Counted from the first letter of the stretch, positions 42,385-50,969 are shown. The stretch: 53,659 nt of DNA from Rhodospirillaceae bacterium (GCA_018401495.1 JAGYJX010000009.1:1-53659); one strand, 5' to 3'. Numbers and translations are program-made. The notes: generated by a model not told the origin, from the letters alone.

Positions 42385-42400
42385 CATGGCGATCGCCATG
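42385..42400. promoter_or_regulatory. 16-bp perfect palindrome
   Basis: CATGGCGATCGCCATG, 92 nt upstream of the start of the leftward gene at 42293 and within the 353-nt gap before the chemosensory operon. It could be a dimer-binding operator, but it contains the GCGATCGC core that is common in GC-rich genomes, so the evidence is weak. Confidence 0.25.
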
Positions 42401-42552
42401 CGCCGCGACGGAGCGGTCGCCACCGCGCACTCCGTTCCGCGTCGGGTGCAGCGGCAGCCCGGCATCGAGTAAGGGCAGGCGATGATCGGCGGGTTACGAT
42501 TCCGAGCCGCCGCGGCCGGCCGGGTTCGCCGGCCGAACAACGGAACAAGCCC

Positions 42553-42582
42553 CTGCCAACGCCTTGAATTCGGCGATATACT
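42553..42582 (+). promoter_or_regulatory. Candidate sigma-70 promoter of the mcp-cheR-cheB operon
   Basis: CTGCCA at 42553-42558 (four of six -35 bases), 18-nt spacer, TATACT at 42577-42582 (five of six -10 bases), 64 nt before the mcp start. It is the best promoter-like match in the 353-nt gap 42294-42646, which holds no gene otherwise. Confidence 0.4.
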
Positions 42583-42646
42583 CGAATCGGCGTGCTTGCT
42601 CATAGGGTGCGAGCGGAACCTGCCGAGCAACTTCCGGGGGCCACGG

Positions 42647-44338
42647 ATGTCCATCAACCTGTCGACCAAGATCCTGGCCCTGGTGCTGTTCCTGGCGGCG
42701 GTCCTGTGCGGCGTCGCCGGCTACGCGATCTACGCGATGACTGGGATCGCCAAGGAGGCGGGGAACCTGACCACCGTCGACGCGCCGCTTGCCCAGGGCA
42801 TTTCCGTCGCGTCGCGCTATCAGACCGAACAGGAAATGCAGATCCACATGGCGCTGTCCGACGCCGCCCAGGGCCGCGCTGATCTGCTCGAACAGTACAC
42901 CGAGAAGTTCAAGGAGTTCGCGGGTCTGGCGGAAGCGGAGTACGCGAAGGTCGTCGCCATGCTTCAGACGGCGGACCGCGGCACCGGCTTCCGGGCGGCG
43001 GAGTACAGCGCCTTCGAGGCGCTGATCCAGCGGGTCCAGAAAGACCACGCCGAGATCACCCAGGTCGGGACGGTGGTGCTGGCGCAGATGAAGCCGCTGC
43101 TGAGCGCGTCCGCCGGCCGGATACCCGCGCTCGGGATGTTCGTCCCGCGCATGCAGCAGATCAAGGACGCCCAGGCCCGCTCCACCGTCAACCTCGAGCA
43201 GCTGCTGAAGCGCGCCAACACCCTGGCCGACCGCGCCACCGGTCGGATCGAGGCGATGCCGATCCAGGCCGCCACCAATCTTTCCGTGGCGACGGCCGCC
43301 GGCATCGTCATCGCGCTGCTGGCCGGCGGTCTCCTGGCGATGCGCCTGCGCCGCCGGCTGAACGCCACCGTCAAGATCGTCGACCGGTTCGCCGCCGGCG
43401 ACCTGTCGGTCGCCGTCGCCACCGACGGACCGCAGGACGAGATCGGCCGGCTGCTTACCGCCGTCGCCAGCATGCAGGGCAACCTGACCGACATGCTCGG
43501 CACCATCCGCGCGGTCTCCGACGGGGTGAGCAGCGGCAGCTCGGAACTCCGCCAGACCGCCGAGCAGGTGTCCGACGGCGTGAACAACCAGGCCTCCAGC
43601 GTGCAGCAGACCTCGGCGGCCGTCGAGGAGATGACCGCCGGCATCCGTCAGAACGCCAAGAACGCCGAGGAGACGGAACGGGTTTCCGAGCGGATGGCGG
43701 GCGAGGCCAGCCGCTGCGTCGAGGCGATGGGCCGGACGGCGACGGCCATGAAGCACATCTCCGACAAGATCCTGGTCGTCGAGGAGATTACCCGCAAGGT
43801 CGAGCTGCTGGCCCTGAACGCCTCCGTCGAGGCGGCGCGGGCCGGCGAGCATGGCCGCGGCTTTGCGGTCGTGGCCTCCGAGGTGTCGCGGCTCGCCGAG
43901 ATCAGCAAGCAGGCCGCCCGCGAGATCCAGGACGCGTCGGCGGATGGCCGCGAGGCGGCCGAGAACACCAGCCGGCTGCTGAGCGAGCTGCTGCCGGAAA
44001 TCACCCGGGCGAAGGATCTGGTGCAGGGGATCACCGCCGCCAGCGAAGAGCAATCGATCGGCGCCGACGAGATCAACATCGCCGTGCATCGCCTCAACAC
44101 CGTGATCCAGCAGAACGCCACCGCGGCGCAGCAGATGGCGGCGACATCCGGCTCGCTGGCCCAGCGGGGGCGTGAACTGCAGCAGTCGGTATCGCGCTTC
44201 AAGCTGAACGGCAACGGAGGCACCGGCGGCCACCACGCTCCGGCGATGCCACCGTGGACGCCGGCCGCCGACGCGGACGATACCGGCGGGTCGCGCGACC
44301 CGGGCAACCTCAAGTCGGGCGACTTTGGAAAGTATTGA
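42647..44338 (+). CDS. Methyl-accepting chemotaxis protein
   Basis: 563 aa transducer. Membrane segments at about residues 8-30 and 212-232 flank a helical sensor of about 180 residues, resembling a four-helix bundle. HAMP follows (about 233-286), then the signalling hairpin with LLALNASVEAARAGEHGRGFAVVASEVSRLAE (388-418). The usual QTN before LLALNA is KVE here. The C-terminal tail is flexible and Gly/Pro-rich and ends DFGKY, with no NWETF-type CheR/CheB docking pentapeptide. The ATG at 42647 gives a standard membrane start. It overlaps cheR by 14 nt and is the probable dedicated receptor of this system. Confidence 0.94.
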   Translation: MSINLSTKILALVLFLAAVLCGVAGYAIYAMTGIAKEAGNLTTVDAPLAQGISVASRYQTEQEMQIHMALSDAAQGRADLLEQYTEKFKEFAGLAEAEYAKVVAMLQTADRGTGFRAAEYSAFEALIQRVQKDHAEITQVGTVVLAQMKPLLSASAGRIPALGMFVPRMQQIKDAQARSTVNLEQLLKRANTLADRATGRIEAMPIQAATNLSVATAAGIVIALLAGGLLAMRLRRRLNATVKIVDRFAAGDLSVAVATDGPQDEIGRLLTAVASMQGNLTDMLGTIRAVSDGVSSGSSELRQTAEQVSDGVNNQASSVQQTSAAVEEMTAGIRQNAKNAEETERVSERMAGEASRCVEAMGRTATAMKHISDKILVVEEITRKVELLALNASVEAARAGEHGRGFAVVASEVSRLAEISKQAAREIQDASADGREAAENTSRLLSELLPEITRAKDLVQGITAASEEQSIGADEINIAVHRLNTVIQQNATAAQQMAATSGSLAQRGRELQQSVSRFKLNGNGGTGGHHAPAMPPWTPAADADDTGGSRDPGNLKSGDFGKY

Positions 44339-45164
44339 CGTCAGGAGCGCGGAGTTCGGCACATTCCGTCGGCTCATGCATTCGCGCTTCGGCATCGTCC
44401 TGCCCGATGATGCCGAAAGCTTCCTGCGCTCGCGACTGAGTGGATTCATCGGCCGGTCGGGTCACGCGTCGATCAACGCCCTGATCCGGGACGCCCGCAC
44501 CGAGGGCCGCGACGACCTGCTCACCGAGGTGGTCGAGCATCTGTCGACCAACCACAGCTACTTCTATCGCGAACCGGCGCATTTCGAGTTCCTGCACGCC
44601 ACCGTTCTGCCGGAACTCGAGCGGCGGCCGACGCGCAACGGCCGGGTCGACCTGCGGATCTGGAGCGCCGCCGCCGCCGCCGGCGAGGAGGCCTATTCCA
44701 TCGCCATGGCGATGCAGGCCTATTTCGGGCGCCGCTACCAGGATTTCGACGCCGGGGTGTTGGCGACCGACATCTCGGTTCGATCGCTGCAGCGCGGTGC
44801 TGCCGGCGAGTACGAGGCGGACGCCTTCCGGTACCTGCCCGCCGACTGGCGCGCCCGCTTCGTCGAGAGCCTGGACGACGGCCGCTGCCGGGTGATCAAG
44901 TCGATCCGCGACGACGTCATGTTCCGCTGGCTGAACCTGGTGGAACCGCTCGACAGGCTCAAAGGCGGGTTCCACGTCATCTTCTGTCGCAACGTGATGA
45001 TCTACTTCGACGACCCGACGAAGGAAAAACTCGTCCGGGAGCTCGAAAGGCTGCTGGCGCCGGGCGGCTATCTCTTCATCGGCCACAACGACAGCGCCGA
45101 CCACGCTCGGCGCTACCTGGACCAGCTGCAGCCGGCGATCTTCCGCAAGCGAGTGGCGCGATGA
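44325..45164 (+). CDS. cheR: CheR-type chemoreceptor glutamate methyltransferase
   Basis: Methylates receptor glutamates using S-adenosylmethionine. 279 aa from a TTG that overlaps mcp; an ATG at 44376 is an alternative. The N-terminal helical domain is followed by HSYFYREPAHFEFL, motif I in WSAAAAAGEEAYSIAMAM, ATDISVRSLQ, and the family hallmark FCRNVMIYFD. Motif I lacks the usual Cys/Ser-Thr-Gly (SAGCSTGEEPYS in most CheR), having Ala-Ala-Gly instead, though GEE and YS are kept. Coupled to cheB by ATGA. Probably active, with an unusual cofactor loop. Confidence 0.92.
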   Translation: MESIDVRSAEFGTFRRLMHSRFGIVLPDDAESFLRSRLSGFIGRSGHASINALIRDARTEGRDDLLTEVVEHLSTNHSYFYREPAHFEFLHATVLPELERRPTRNGRVDLRIWSAAAAAGEEAYSIAMAMQAYFGRRYQDFDAGVLATDISVRSLQRGAAGEYEADAFRYLPADWRARFVESLDDGRCRVIKSIRDDVMFRWLNLVEPLDRLKGGFHVIFCRNVMIYFDDPTKEKLVRELERLLAPGGYLFIGHNDSADHARRYLDQLQPAIFRKRVAR

Positions 45165-46240
45165 CCGCGCGGCAGGGAGTGCTGGTGATCGCCGCCGACC
45201 CGCTGCTGCGCAAGACCGCGACCGAGGTTCTGGCGGGGCTGGGTGACGGCGACGGCGTCGAGGCGGTATCGCCGACCCGCGCCACGGCGGAGCGCGTCGG
45301 GGCGGCCGGGATCGTCGTGCTGGCCGCCTTCGAGGCCGATCTCCCGCAACTGGAGAAAGCCATCGAAGCCGTCGCGGCGGCGGCGCGTCCCGTCCTCCTG
45401 ATCACCGCCGGGAGCGCGGACGCCGGACGTGCGATCGCCGGCCGCCTGAAAATCCCGTCGCAGCTCTGCGTGCCGATTCCGGAGTTGAATATCCGCGACG
45501 AACTGTTCCAGGCGGCGCCCCGCCTGGGAGTGGCGCTGAAACAGGCCCGGCTGCTGGGCGCCCGCGCTGCGCCGCCGACCGTCGTGGCCGTCGGGGGCAA
45601 GCCGGCCTCCGGGCATCGGGTGTCCGCCGTCGTCCCGGGTGTGCCGCCCGATACGCCCTATCTCGGGCCGGTCGTCTGCATCGGTGCGTCCACCGGCGGC
45701 ACCGATGCCGTGCTGGCGGTTCTCTCGGGGTTGCCCACGGATTCGCCGCCGGTCGCCGTCGTCCAGCACATGCCCGAGGCCTATGTCGGTGACTTCGCGG
45801 AGCGCCTGGACCGGTCCTGCGTCATCGATGTGGAACTGGCCCGGGACAACACGGCCCTCCGCCCGGGGCTGGCGGTGGTGGCGCCGGGCGGTCGCCAGCT
45901 TCGCGTTCGCAAGGACGCCAAGGGGATCTGGATCCAGCTCGGTGAAAGCGAGCGGATCGGCGGCCACAGTCCGGCGGTCGACGCGTTGATGAAGTCGGCG
46001 TCCGAGGAACTGGGGCGCCGCGCCATCGGCGTCCTGCTGACCGGCATGGGACGCGACGGCGCCGACGGGCTTCTGGCCATGCGGCGGGCCGGCGCCAGGA
46101 CCGCTGCCCAGGACGAGGCGACATCGACCGTCTACGGGATGCCGAAGGCGGCACAGGAGATCGGCGCCGCCGACAGCATCCTGGCGCTGACCCGGATCGC
46201 GGGATGGATTTCCGGCCTGACGCCGACCTTGAAACGGTAA
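45161..46240 (+). CDS. cheB: CheB-type methylesterase with degenerate receiver domain
   Basis: Demethylates or deamidates receptor residues. 359 aa. The C-terminal esterase domain has the triad: S177 in CIGASTGG, H203 in VVQHMPE and D299 in GMGRDGADGL. The N-terminal 120 residues have receiver-like size and pattern (GVLVIAADPLLRKTATEVL, VPIPELNIRDEL), but the normal acidic pair and phosphoacceptor are absent: the expected strand reads IVVLAAFEAD. So activation by CheA phosphotransfer to this domain seems unlikely. A separate receiver gene with CheB-like features sits in the opposing operon at 50406-50834. It ends 4 nt from cheA, tail to tail. Confidence 0.9.
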   Translation: MTARQGVLVIAADPLLRKTATEVLAGLGDGDGVEAVSPTRATAERVGAAGIVVLAAFEADLPQLEKAIEAVAAAARPVLLITAGSADAGRAIAGRLKIPSQLCVPIPELNIRDELFQAAPRLGVALKQARLLGARAAPPTVVAVGGKPASGHRVSAVVPGVPPDTPYLGPVVCIGASTGGTDAVLAVLSGLPTDSPPVAVVQHMPEAYVGDFAERLDRSCVIDVELARDNTALRPGLAVVAPGGRQLRVRKDAKGIWIQLGESERIGGHSPAVDALMKSASEELGRRAIGVLLTGMGRDGADGLLAMRRAGARTAAQDEATSTVYGMPKAAQEIGAADSILALTRIAGWISGLTPTLKR

Positions 46241-46244
46241 AGCC

Positions 46245-49200
46245 TCACGCGCCGGCGATGGCGATCAGCGTGTCCGGATCCAGCACCAGCAGCGGCTGGC
46301 CCTCGCCCATGACGGTCGCTCCGGCCAGGACGTCGATCGAGCTCAGCGCCGGGTGCAGTTCCTTCATGAACACTTCCTGCCGGCGTTTGATCCGCGCCAC
46401 CGCCACGCCGACGCGCCGCTCGGCCGTGCCGATGATGACGACCGGAAACACCGTCTGTTTGGCGTTCGCCTCCGGCGTCTCCCAGCCGAGCATGGTCTCG
46501 ATGGCGCGCACCGGCAGGAAGCCATCGCGATGCTGGATGCCGGCCATCTCGCCGACCGTCTGAATCGCCTTCCTCTCGACCTCGATGACCTCGATGACGG
46601 CGCGCTCGGGCAGACCCAGGTCGCGTTCGCCGTCTGTTACCACGACGATGCGCTGCAGCGCGGCGGAGACCGGGAAGTTCAGCGTGAAGATGGTGCCTTC
46701 GCCCTCGACGCTCTCGATGTCGATCGACCCGCCCAGCCGGCGGATGGTGACCAGGACCACATCCATGCCGACGCCGCGTCCCGATGTCTCGGTGATGGCC
46801 GCGGCGGTCGAGAATCCCGGCGCGAAGATCTGCCGCTGAAGTTCGCGATCGGACATTCGGGCGGCATCCTGGTCCGAGATCAGGCCGCGCTCCACCGCCT
46901 TGGCTCGGATCGCGGCGGTGTTCAGTCCGCGCCCGTCATCGGCGATCATGATCCGCGCGACATTGCCGTTCTGCGTCGCCTTCAGGGTGATGGTCGCCTT
47001 GTCGGGCTTGCCGAGGGCTGCCCGCTCGTCCGGCGGCTCGATGCCATGGTCCATGGCGTTTCGAAGCATGTGGACCAGCGGCTCCGTCAAGGCATCGACC
47101 ATGGACTTGTCGATCCGGATGTCGCCGTCGTCGATCTCCAGCGTCACCTGCTTGCCCAGGCTCCGGGCCAGATCGCGCACCAGCCTCGGCATCCGGCCGA
47201 GCACCATGCTGATCGGAACGACCCGAAGATCCAGGGTCACGCCGTGCAGCATGCGCAAGGTGGTTTCGGCCCGGGCGATCTGACTGGCGATCACCTTGCC
47301 GGCGTTGTCGATCCGCTGCGCCGCCGCCCGCAGCCGCTCGGCGGTCCGGGGGCCGGTCTGCGCCGCCGCCGAACGCAGCTCCGCCGTGGTGCTCGGGAAC
47401 CCGGCCTCGGCCATCCCCTGTTCGAGACGCGACAGGCAAAGCCGCAGTTCCGCGACGGAATCGAGGTAGTTGTCGACCAGATCCGACGACACCCGCAGCG
47501 AACCGCTGCCGCCCGACTTCCCGGCCGCCGGCTCCTTCCAGTCCGCGACCGGCCTGGCCTCGGGCTCCGGTGGCGCCGGCACCAGATCGGTCGACGCCGC
47601 CCGAACGGCGGGCTGAAGGACGGCCAGCGGCGCCGGCGCCGGCTCCGGCCGCGGCAGCTCCACCGCAAGGGCCGTTGCCGGCTCGTCCCGGAGTGTCGGG
47701 CGGTCGGCCGGTGGCGCCGCCTTGGCCTTGCCGGCGGTCGCCCGCCGGGCCCGCGCCGGATTGGCAGTGACCGGCTTGGCATTGACCGGCTTGGCAGTGA
47801 CCGCCTTGGCAGTGGCCGGCTTGGCCGTGGCCGGCACCGGCTGGTCCGCCTCGGCGCTCGCGCCGGCCAGCACGGCCCAGGACTGCAGCACCGCGGCCGC
47901 GCCCTTGATGGATTGCAGCGCCCTGATCAACGGCTCCGGCCGGCCGGTGACGCCGATCAGGAACTGGTACAGGTCAGGGTCGACATCCACCAGAACCCGG
48001 TTGGAGATCAGGCGCTCGCCGCTGAGACGCCCCATGACCTCCTGGGCGGCCGGGCTGTCCTCCGGCATCAGCGCCTGCACCTCGAGCAGCATGGCGCCCG
48101 GCATCCGCAGGTATTCCACGATCTCGGTGCGCGCCGCCGGCGAGAGGCTGTTGAAGATGTCGTCGCCCAGCGTCTGCCGCAGTTCGCCCACCGCGGCGTC
48201 GGCGTTGGTCAACAGCATCGCCATGCGGTCGCGGAGCCGGTCGTAGACATCGTGCCGGACATCCAGCGACGAGACGTCGAGGCCCTCGATCGCGATCACC
48301 GGGGTCTCGCGGCGGATCTCCGCGACGGTTTCCAGCGCCTCAGGGCGCGCCTGCCAGCCGTCGAGCGCGGTCAATTCGCTGGTGAGCCGCGCCAGCGCGG
48401 ACAGCCGGTGCACCCCGAGTGCCCGAGCCAGGATGCCGACCAGTTCCCAATCCTTCGGCAGCCCGTCGTTCACCCAGAGCCGGTCGATCACCCCGCGCGC
48501 CTCCCTGGAGATGTGCGGGGACAGGGAATCCTCGACGTTCTCCATGGACAGGCCGGCGTCGGCGAGTTCCGACAGCACCCGAAGCTGATGCACGAAGAGG
48601 CAGAGCCAGCGCGTCAACGCGGTCCGGTCCAGTTGCCCGGAGTCCCGCAACACCGCCTGGATCTCGTCCAGGACCGCGGCGATCCCGAGATAGCCCGCCT
48701 CGTTCGCGGCTTCGCGGATTTGCAGGATCGACCCGACGATCTCCTGGGCATCGACCGCGTCGAGCGTCGGGTTCTCCAGGGCCTCGGCCAGATGCCCCAG
48801 CTCCGCCGACACCACGGCGTCGAACGGGCCGACGGCCTCGGCCTGAAATTCCGGTTCCGAAGGATCGGCCCGGGCTCTCGAAACCTGCAGGATCATCCGG
48901 TTCGGCCCGGCGGCCGCCGCCGGCTCGTCCGGCTCGTCCGGCTCATCCGGCTCATCCGGCGGCGGCGGGTCGAAGCCGTCGTCGGGCGCCTCGAAGGCGC
49001 CGGAGAAATCGTCTTCATCCTCCGGCTCTTCCTCGATCGGCTCTTCCATGGCTGCAGGGGCAACCACCGACGGCGCGGCGCCGCCTTTCAGCCGGAGCTT
49101 CGTCTGCGCGAACTGCGCCAGGAGCGCGCCGTCGGCGGCGATGTCGGAGCGCTGCGCGAGGCAGGCCTCGCGCAGCGCCGAGAGCGAATCGGCGGCGTGG

Positions 49201-49487
49201 AGCAACAGGTCGCGGGCCGCGTCGTCCGGCACCGCCTCGCCGTTGCGGAACATGTCGAGCAGATCTTCGGCGCGATGGGCCGTCGCCTCCAGGCCGGTCA
49301 GCCCCAGTGTCGCGGCGATGCCCTTGAACGAATGGACAGCCCGGAACAGCGCTCCCATCCGCCGGGCATCCAAGAGGTCCGCCGCGGTTCCGGAGAGCGA
49401 TTCCTCGAGCTGCGCCAGATAGTCTTCGCTCTCCTGCTCGAAGAGTTCCCAAAGCTCGTCCGCCGCATCGTTGTCGCGCCCGGCCAT
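46245..49487 (-). CDS. cheA: CheA-type chemosensory histidine kinase, 1080 aa
   Basis: P1/Hpt domain at residues 5-130 with phosphoacceptor H52 in AVHSFKG. An acidic, Pro-rich linker (DEP repeats) spans about 145-190. Residues 215-545 are helical, with an Hpt-like stretch ILQIREAANEAGYLGIAAVLDEI that lacks a histidine. A Lys/Pro/Ala repeat linker (AKPVTAKPVNAKPVTANP-like) follows at about 553-595. Dimerisation P3 is about 663-750; the ATPase P4 has N810 in LRNAMDHGIE, DDGRG at 850-854 and GRGVGMD at 903-909; the CheW-like P5 is 943-1080. No clear P2 domain is seen. Longer than typical CheA (650-750 aa). Third in the leftward operon, 4 nt from cheW. Confidence 0.94.
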   Translation of the reverse strand: MAGRDNDAADELWELFEQESEDYLAQLEESLSGTAADLLDARRMGALFRAVHSFKGIAATLGLTGLEATAHRAEDLLDMFRNGEAVPDDAARDLLLHAADSLSALREACLAQRSDIAADGALLAQFAQTKLRLKGGAAPSVVAPAAMEEPIEEEPEDEDDFSGAFEAPDDGFDPPPPDEPDEPDEPDEPAAAAGPNRMILQVSRARADPSEPEFQAEAVGPFDAVVSAELGHLAEALENPTLDAVDAQEIVGSILQIREAANEAGYLGIAAVLDEIQAVLRDSGQLDRTALTRWLCLFVHQLRVLSELADAGLSMENVEDSLSPHISREARGVIDRLWVNDGLPKDWELVGILARALGVHRLSALARLTSELTALDGWQARPEALETVAEIRRETPVIAIEGLDVSSLDVRHDVYDRLRDRMAMLLTNADAAVGELRQTLGDDIFNSLSPAARTEIVEYLRMPGAMLLEVQALMPEDSPAAQEVMGRLSGERLISNRVLVDVDPDLYQFLIGVTGRPEPLIRALQSIKGAAAVLQSWAVLAGASAEADQPVPATAKPATAKAVTAKPVNAKPVTANPARARRATAGKAKAAPPADRPTLRDEPATALAVELPRPEPAPAPLAVLQPAVRAASTDLVPAPPEPEARPVADWKEPAAGKSGGSGSLRVSSDLVDNYLDSVAELRLCLSRLEQGMAEAGFPSTTAELRSAAAQTGPRTAERLRAAAQRIDNAGKVIASQIARAETTLRMLHGVTLDLRVVPISMVLGRMPRLVRDLARSLGKQVTLEIDDGDIRIDKSMVDALTEPLVHMLRNAMDHGIEPPDERAALGKPDKATITLKATQNGNVARIMIADDGRGLNTAAIRAKAVERGLISDQDAARMSDRELQRQIFAPGFSTAAAITETSGRGVGMDVVLVTIRRLGGSIDIESVEGEGTIFTLNFPVSAALQRIVVVTDGERDLGLPERAVIEVIEVERKAIQTVGEMAGIQHRDGFLPVRAIETMLGWETPEANAKQTVFPVVIIGTAERRVGVAVARIKRRQEVFMKELHPALSSIDVLAGATVMGEGQPLLVLDPDTLIAIAGA

Positions 49488-49491
49488 GACT

Positions 49492-50409
49492 TCAGGCTCT
49501 CGTGCCGTCCGGCCGAACGAAGTCGGGAACCTGGGCGGCGATCAGCCCCTTCAAATCGATCACCTCGTGGAATTTCCCCTTGCTGGCGATCACCCGCTCC
49601 TGCCCCTCGTCGCCGGCCGACCGAGGCGGGCTCTCATTGGTCACGATACCCAGGACACGCTCCGTGGCGATCGCCCATTTCTGGCCGTGGAAGCCGACGA
49701 TGACATAGATCGTCTGCTGCGCGTGCCCGTCGGCGGAGAGCCGCAGCACCGGCAGCACATTGCCGCTGACTTCGATGACCGACTCCAGGCGGACGCCGGG
49801 GCGTCTCGGCAGCATGGCGACGCTGGCGTCGTCGACCGCCCGCTCGACCAGGCTCGAATCGACCGCGAGAAGGCGGTCGCCCACCGTCAGGGCCATGTAG
49901 CGCGTCTGCGGGCCGGCGGCGGGTCTGGGTTTCTCGGCGGTCCTGACGGCGCGCTGGTCGGACAGCAGCGGCAGCTTGGGCTGGGCCGCGAGCCACCGGT
50001 CGACGTCGACCGCCTGGATCATCCCGCCCTCGTCGTCGAGATAGACGTGGTGGGGCGACTGATCGGCCACCAGGCTGGTGACCGAGCGCTCCGGCGCGAA
50101 CTTGCTGATCCCGAGGATGCGCTCCACCGCCAGGCCGACGACGGCGGCACCGCTCTGCAGGACGATGCAGATCGGCAGGTCCGGGTCCGGTCCATCCCCC
50201 GATCGGCGCATGACCACGAGCGGGATCGGCTCGTCGCGCAGCACCATGACGCCGATATAATCCTCGGATTCTCCCTCGATCGATTCGATCGCCCCGATCT
50301 CGGCGACCTCGCGAACCCTGGAAAGCCGAATCCCGAAGCGCCGGCCGCCCGACAGGAACAGCAGAACCGGAACCTTGTCGTCCTCGACGAGGCCTTGCGG
50401 CCGGCTCAT
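49492..50409 (-). CDS. cheW: Double-domain CheW adaptor
   Basis: 305 aa, two CheW-like domains in tandem: about residues 12-150 (VLLFLSGGRRFGIRLSRVREV, IGVMVLRDEPIPLVVM) and 168-300 (RYMALTVGDRLLAVDSSLVERAV, LPVLRLSADG, IVGFHGQKWAIATERVLGI). The linker is Pro/Arg-rich. CheW couples CheA to receptors; most are single-domain of about 160 aa. No receiver domain is attached, so it is not CheV. Its ATG overlaps the receiver-gene stop (ATGA). Confidence 0.9.
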   Translation of the reverse strand: MSRPQGLVEDDKVPVLLFLSGGRRFGIRLSRVREVAEIGAIESIEGESEDYIGVMVLRDEPIPLVVMRRSGDGPDPDLPICIVLQSGAAVVGLAVERILGISKFAPERSVTSLVADQSPHHVYLDDEGGMIQAVDVDRWLAAQPKLPLLSDQRAVRTAEKPRPAAGPQTRYMALTVGDRLLAVDSSLVERAVDDASVAMLPRRPGVRLESVIEVSGNVLPVLRLSADGHAQQTIYVIVGFHGQKWAIATERVLGIVTNESPPRSAGDEGQERVIASKGKFHEVIDLKGLIAAQVPDFVRPDGTRA

Positions 50410-50834
50410 CGAGCGGCCTCGCGACGGTCGACCCCGGCGCCGTCGAGCAGCCTGCGGATCGTGTCGATCAGCAGGTCGCCGCCGGTCGCGTCGACGTCGC
50501 GGCTGACCGATCCCGACGGCTTGCCGATGACGGCGTCAGCCCCGACCAGCCGCGCCTCGACGGCCTTCGGCGAGGCCGGGTGAGTCAGCGAGGACAGCAC
50601 CACCACCTTGGCCGGTGACAGGATCCGCAAGCGTCGCAGGCACTCGATCCCGTCCATCACCGGCATTTCCATATCCAGCGTGACGACGTCCGGGTTGAGT
50701 TCCCGCGCCATGTCCACCCCTTCCCGGCCGTTCTCCGCCTCGCCGACCACGTCGAATCCGTCGGCGCGACGCAGGATCGTCTTGATGGTCATGCGGACCA
50801 GGCGGGAGTCATCGACAATCAGGATCTTCGGCAT
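50406..50834 (-). CDS. Stand-alone receiver protein with CheB-receiver features
   Basis: 142 aa response regulator. Acidic pair D8-D9 in ILIVDDSRLVR, phosphoacceptor D54 in VVTLDMEMPVMDGIECLRRL, the switch residues in VVLSSLT and the conserved lysine K105 in IGKPSGSVSRD. The SSLT and KPSGSVS segments and the TLDMEMPVMDG loop are the pattern of CheB receivers rather than CheY, and the tail GGDLLIDTIRRLL resembles the start of the CheB linker. It begins the leftward cheW-cheA operon and is the likely phosphorylation target of CheA. It may regulate the receiver-deficient CheB in trans; that is inference. Confidence 0.9.
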   Translation of the reverse strand: MPKILIVDDSRLVRMTIKTILRRADGFDVVGEAENGREGVDMARELNPDVVTLDMEMPVMDGIECLRRLRILSPAKVVVLSSLTHPASPKAVEARLVGADAVIGKPSGSVSRDVDATGGDLLIDTIRRLLDGAGVDRREAAR

Positions 50835-50845
50835 GCACGATCCGT

Positions 50846-50878
50846 TGGGCTTCCTGTGGGCTTCCTATGGGCTTCCGG
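50846..50878. repeat. Three tandem 11-bp repeats upstream of the receiver-cheW-cheA operon
   Basis: TGGGCTTCCTG, TGGGCTTCCTA and TGGGCTTCCGG stand in perfect succession, 12 nt from the start codon at 50834. The 11-bp period is one DNA helical turn, so bound proteins would align on one face. In the leftward transcript the units read GGAAGCCCA and lie in the leader, partly resembling ribosome-binding sequence. Unknown function. Confidence 0.75.
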
Positions 50879-50969
50879 GGGCGTCTCCCGAAGACGGCGG
50901 CGCCTTTGCCGTTTGTAATCCTAGCAGGCTTCCCTAGCATGGTGGCCGCGAATGCAGGAGAAAATGGCG

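Noticed and set aside
47760..47830. Repeat tract near 47.8 kb that first suggested a repeat array
   Set aside because: It is the Lys/Pro/Ala-repeat linker of CheA in frame, not a CRISPR or intergenic repeat.
46353..49703. 1116-codon frame antisense to cheA
   Set aside because: Arg/His/Gly-rich shadow; cheA carries all family motifs.
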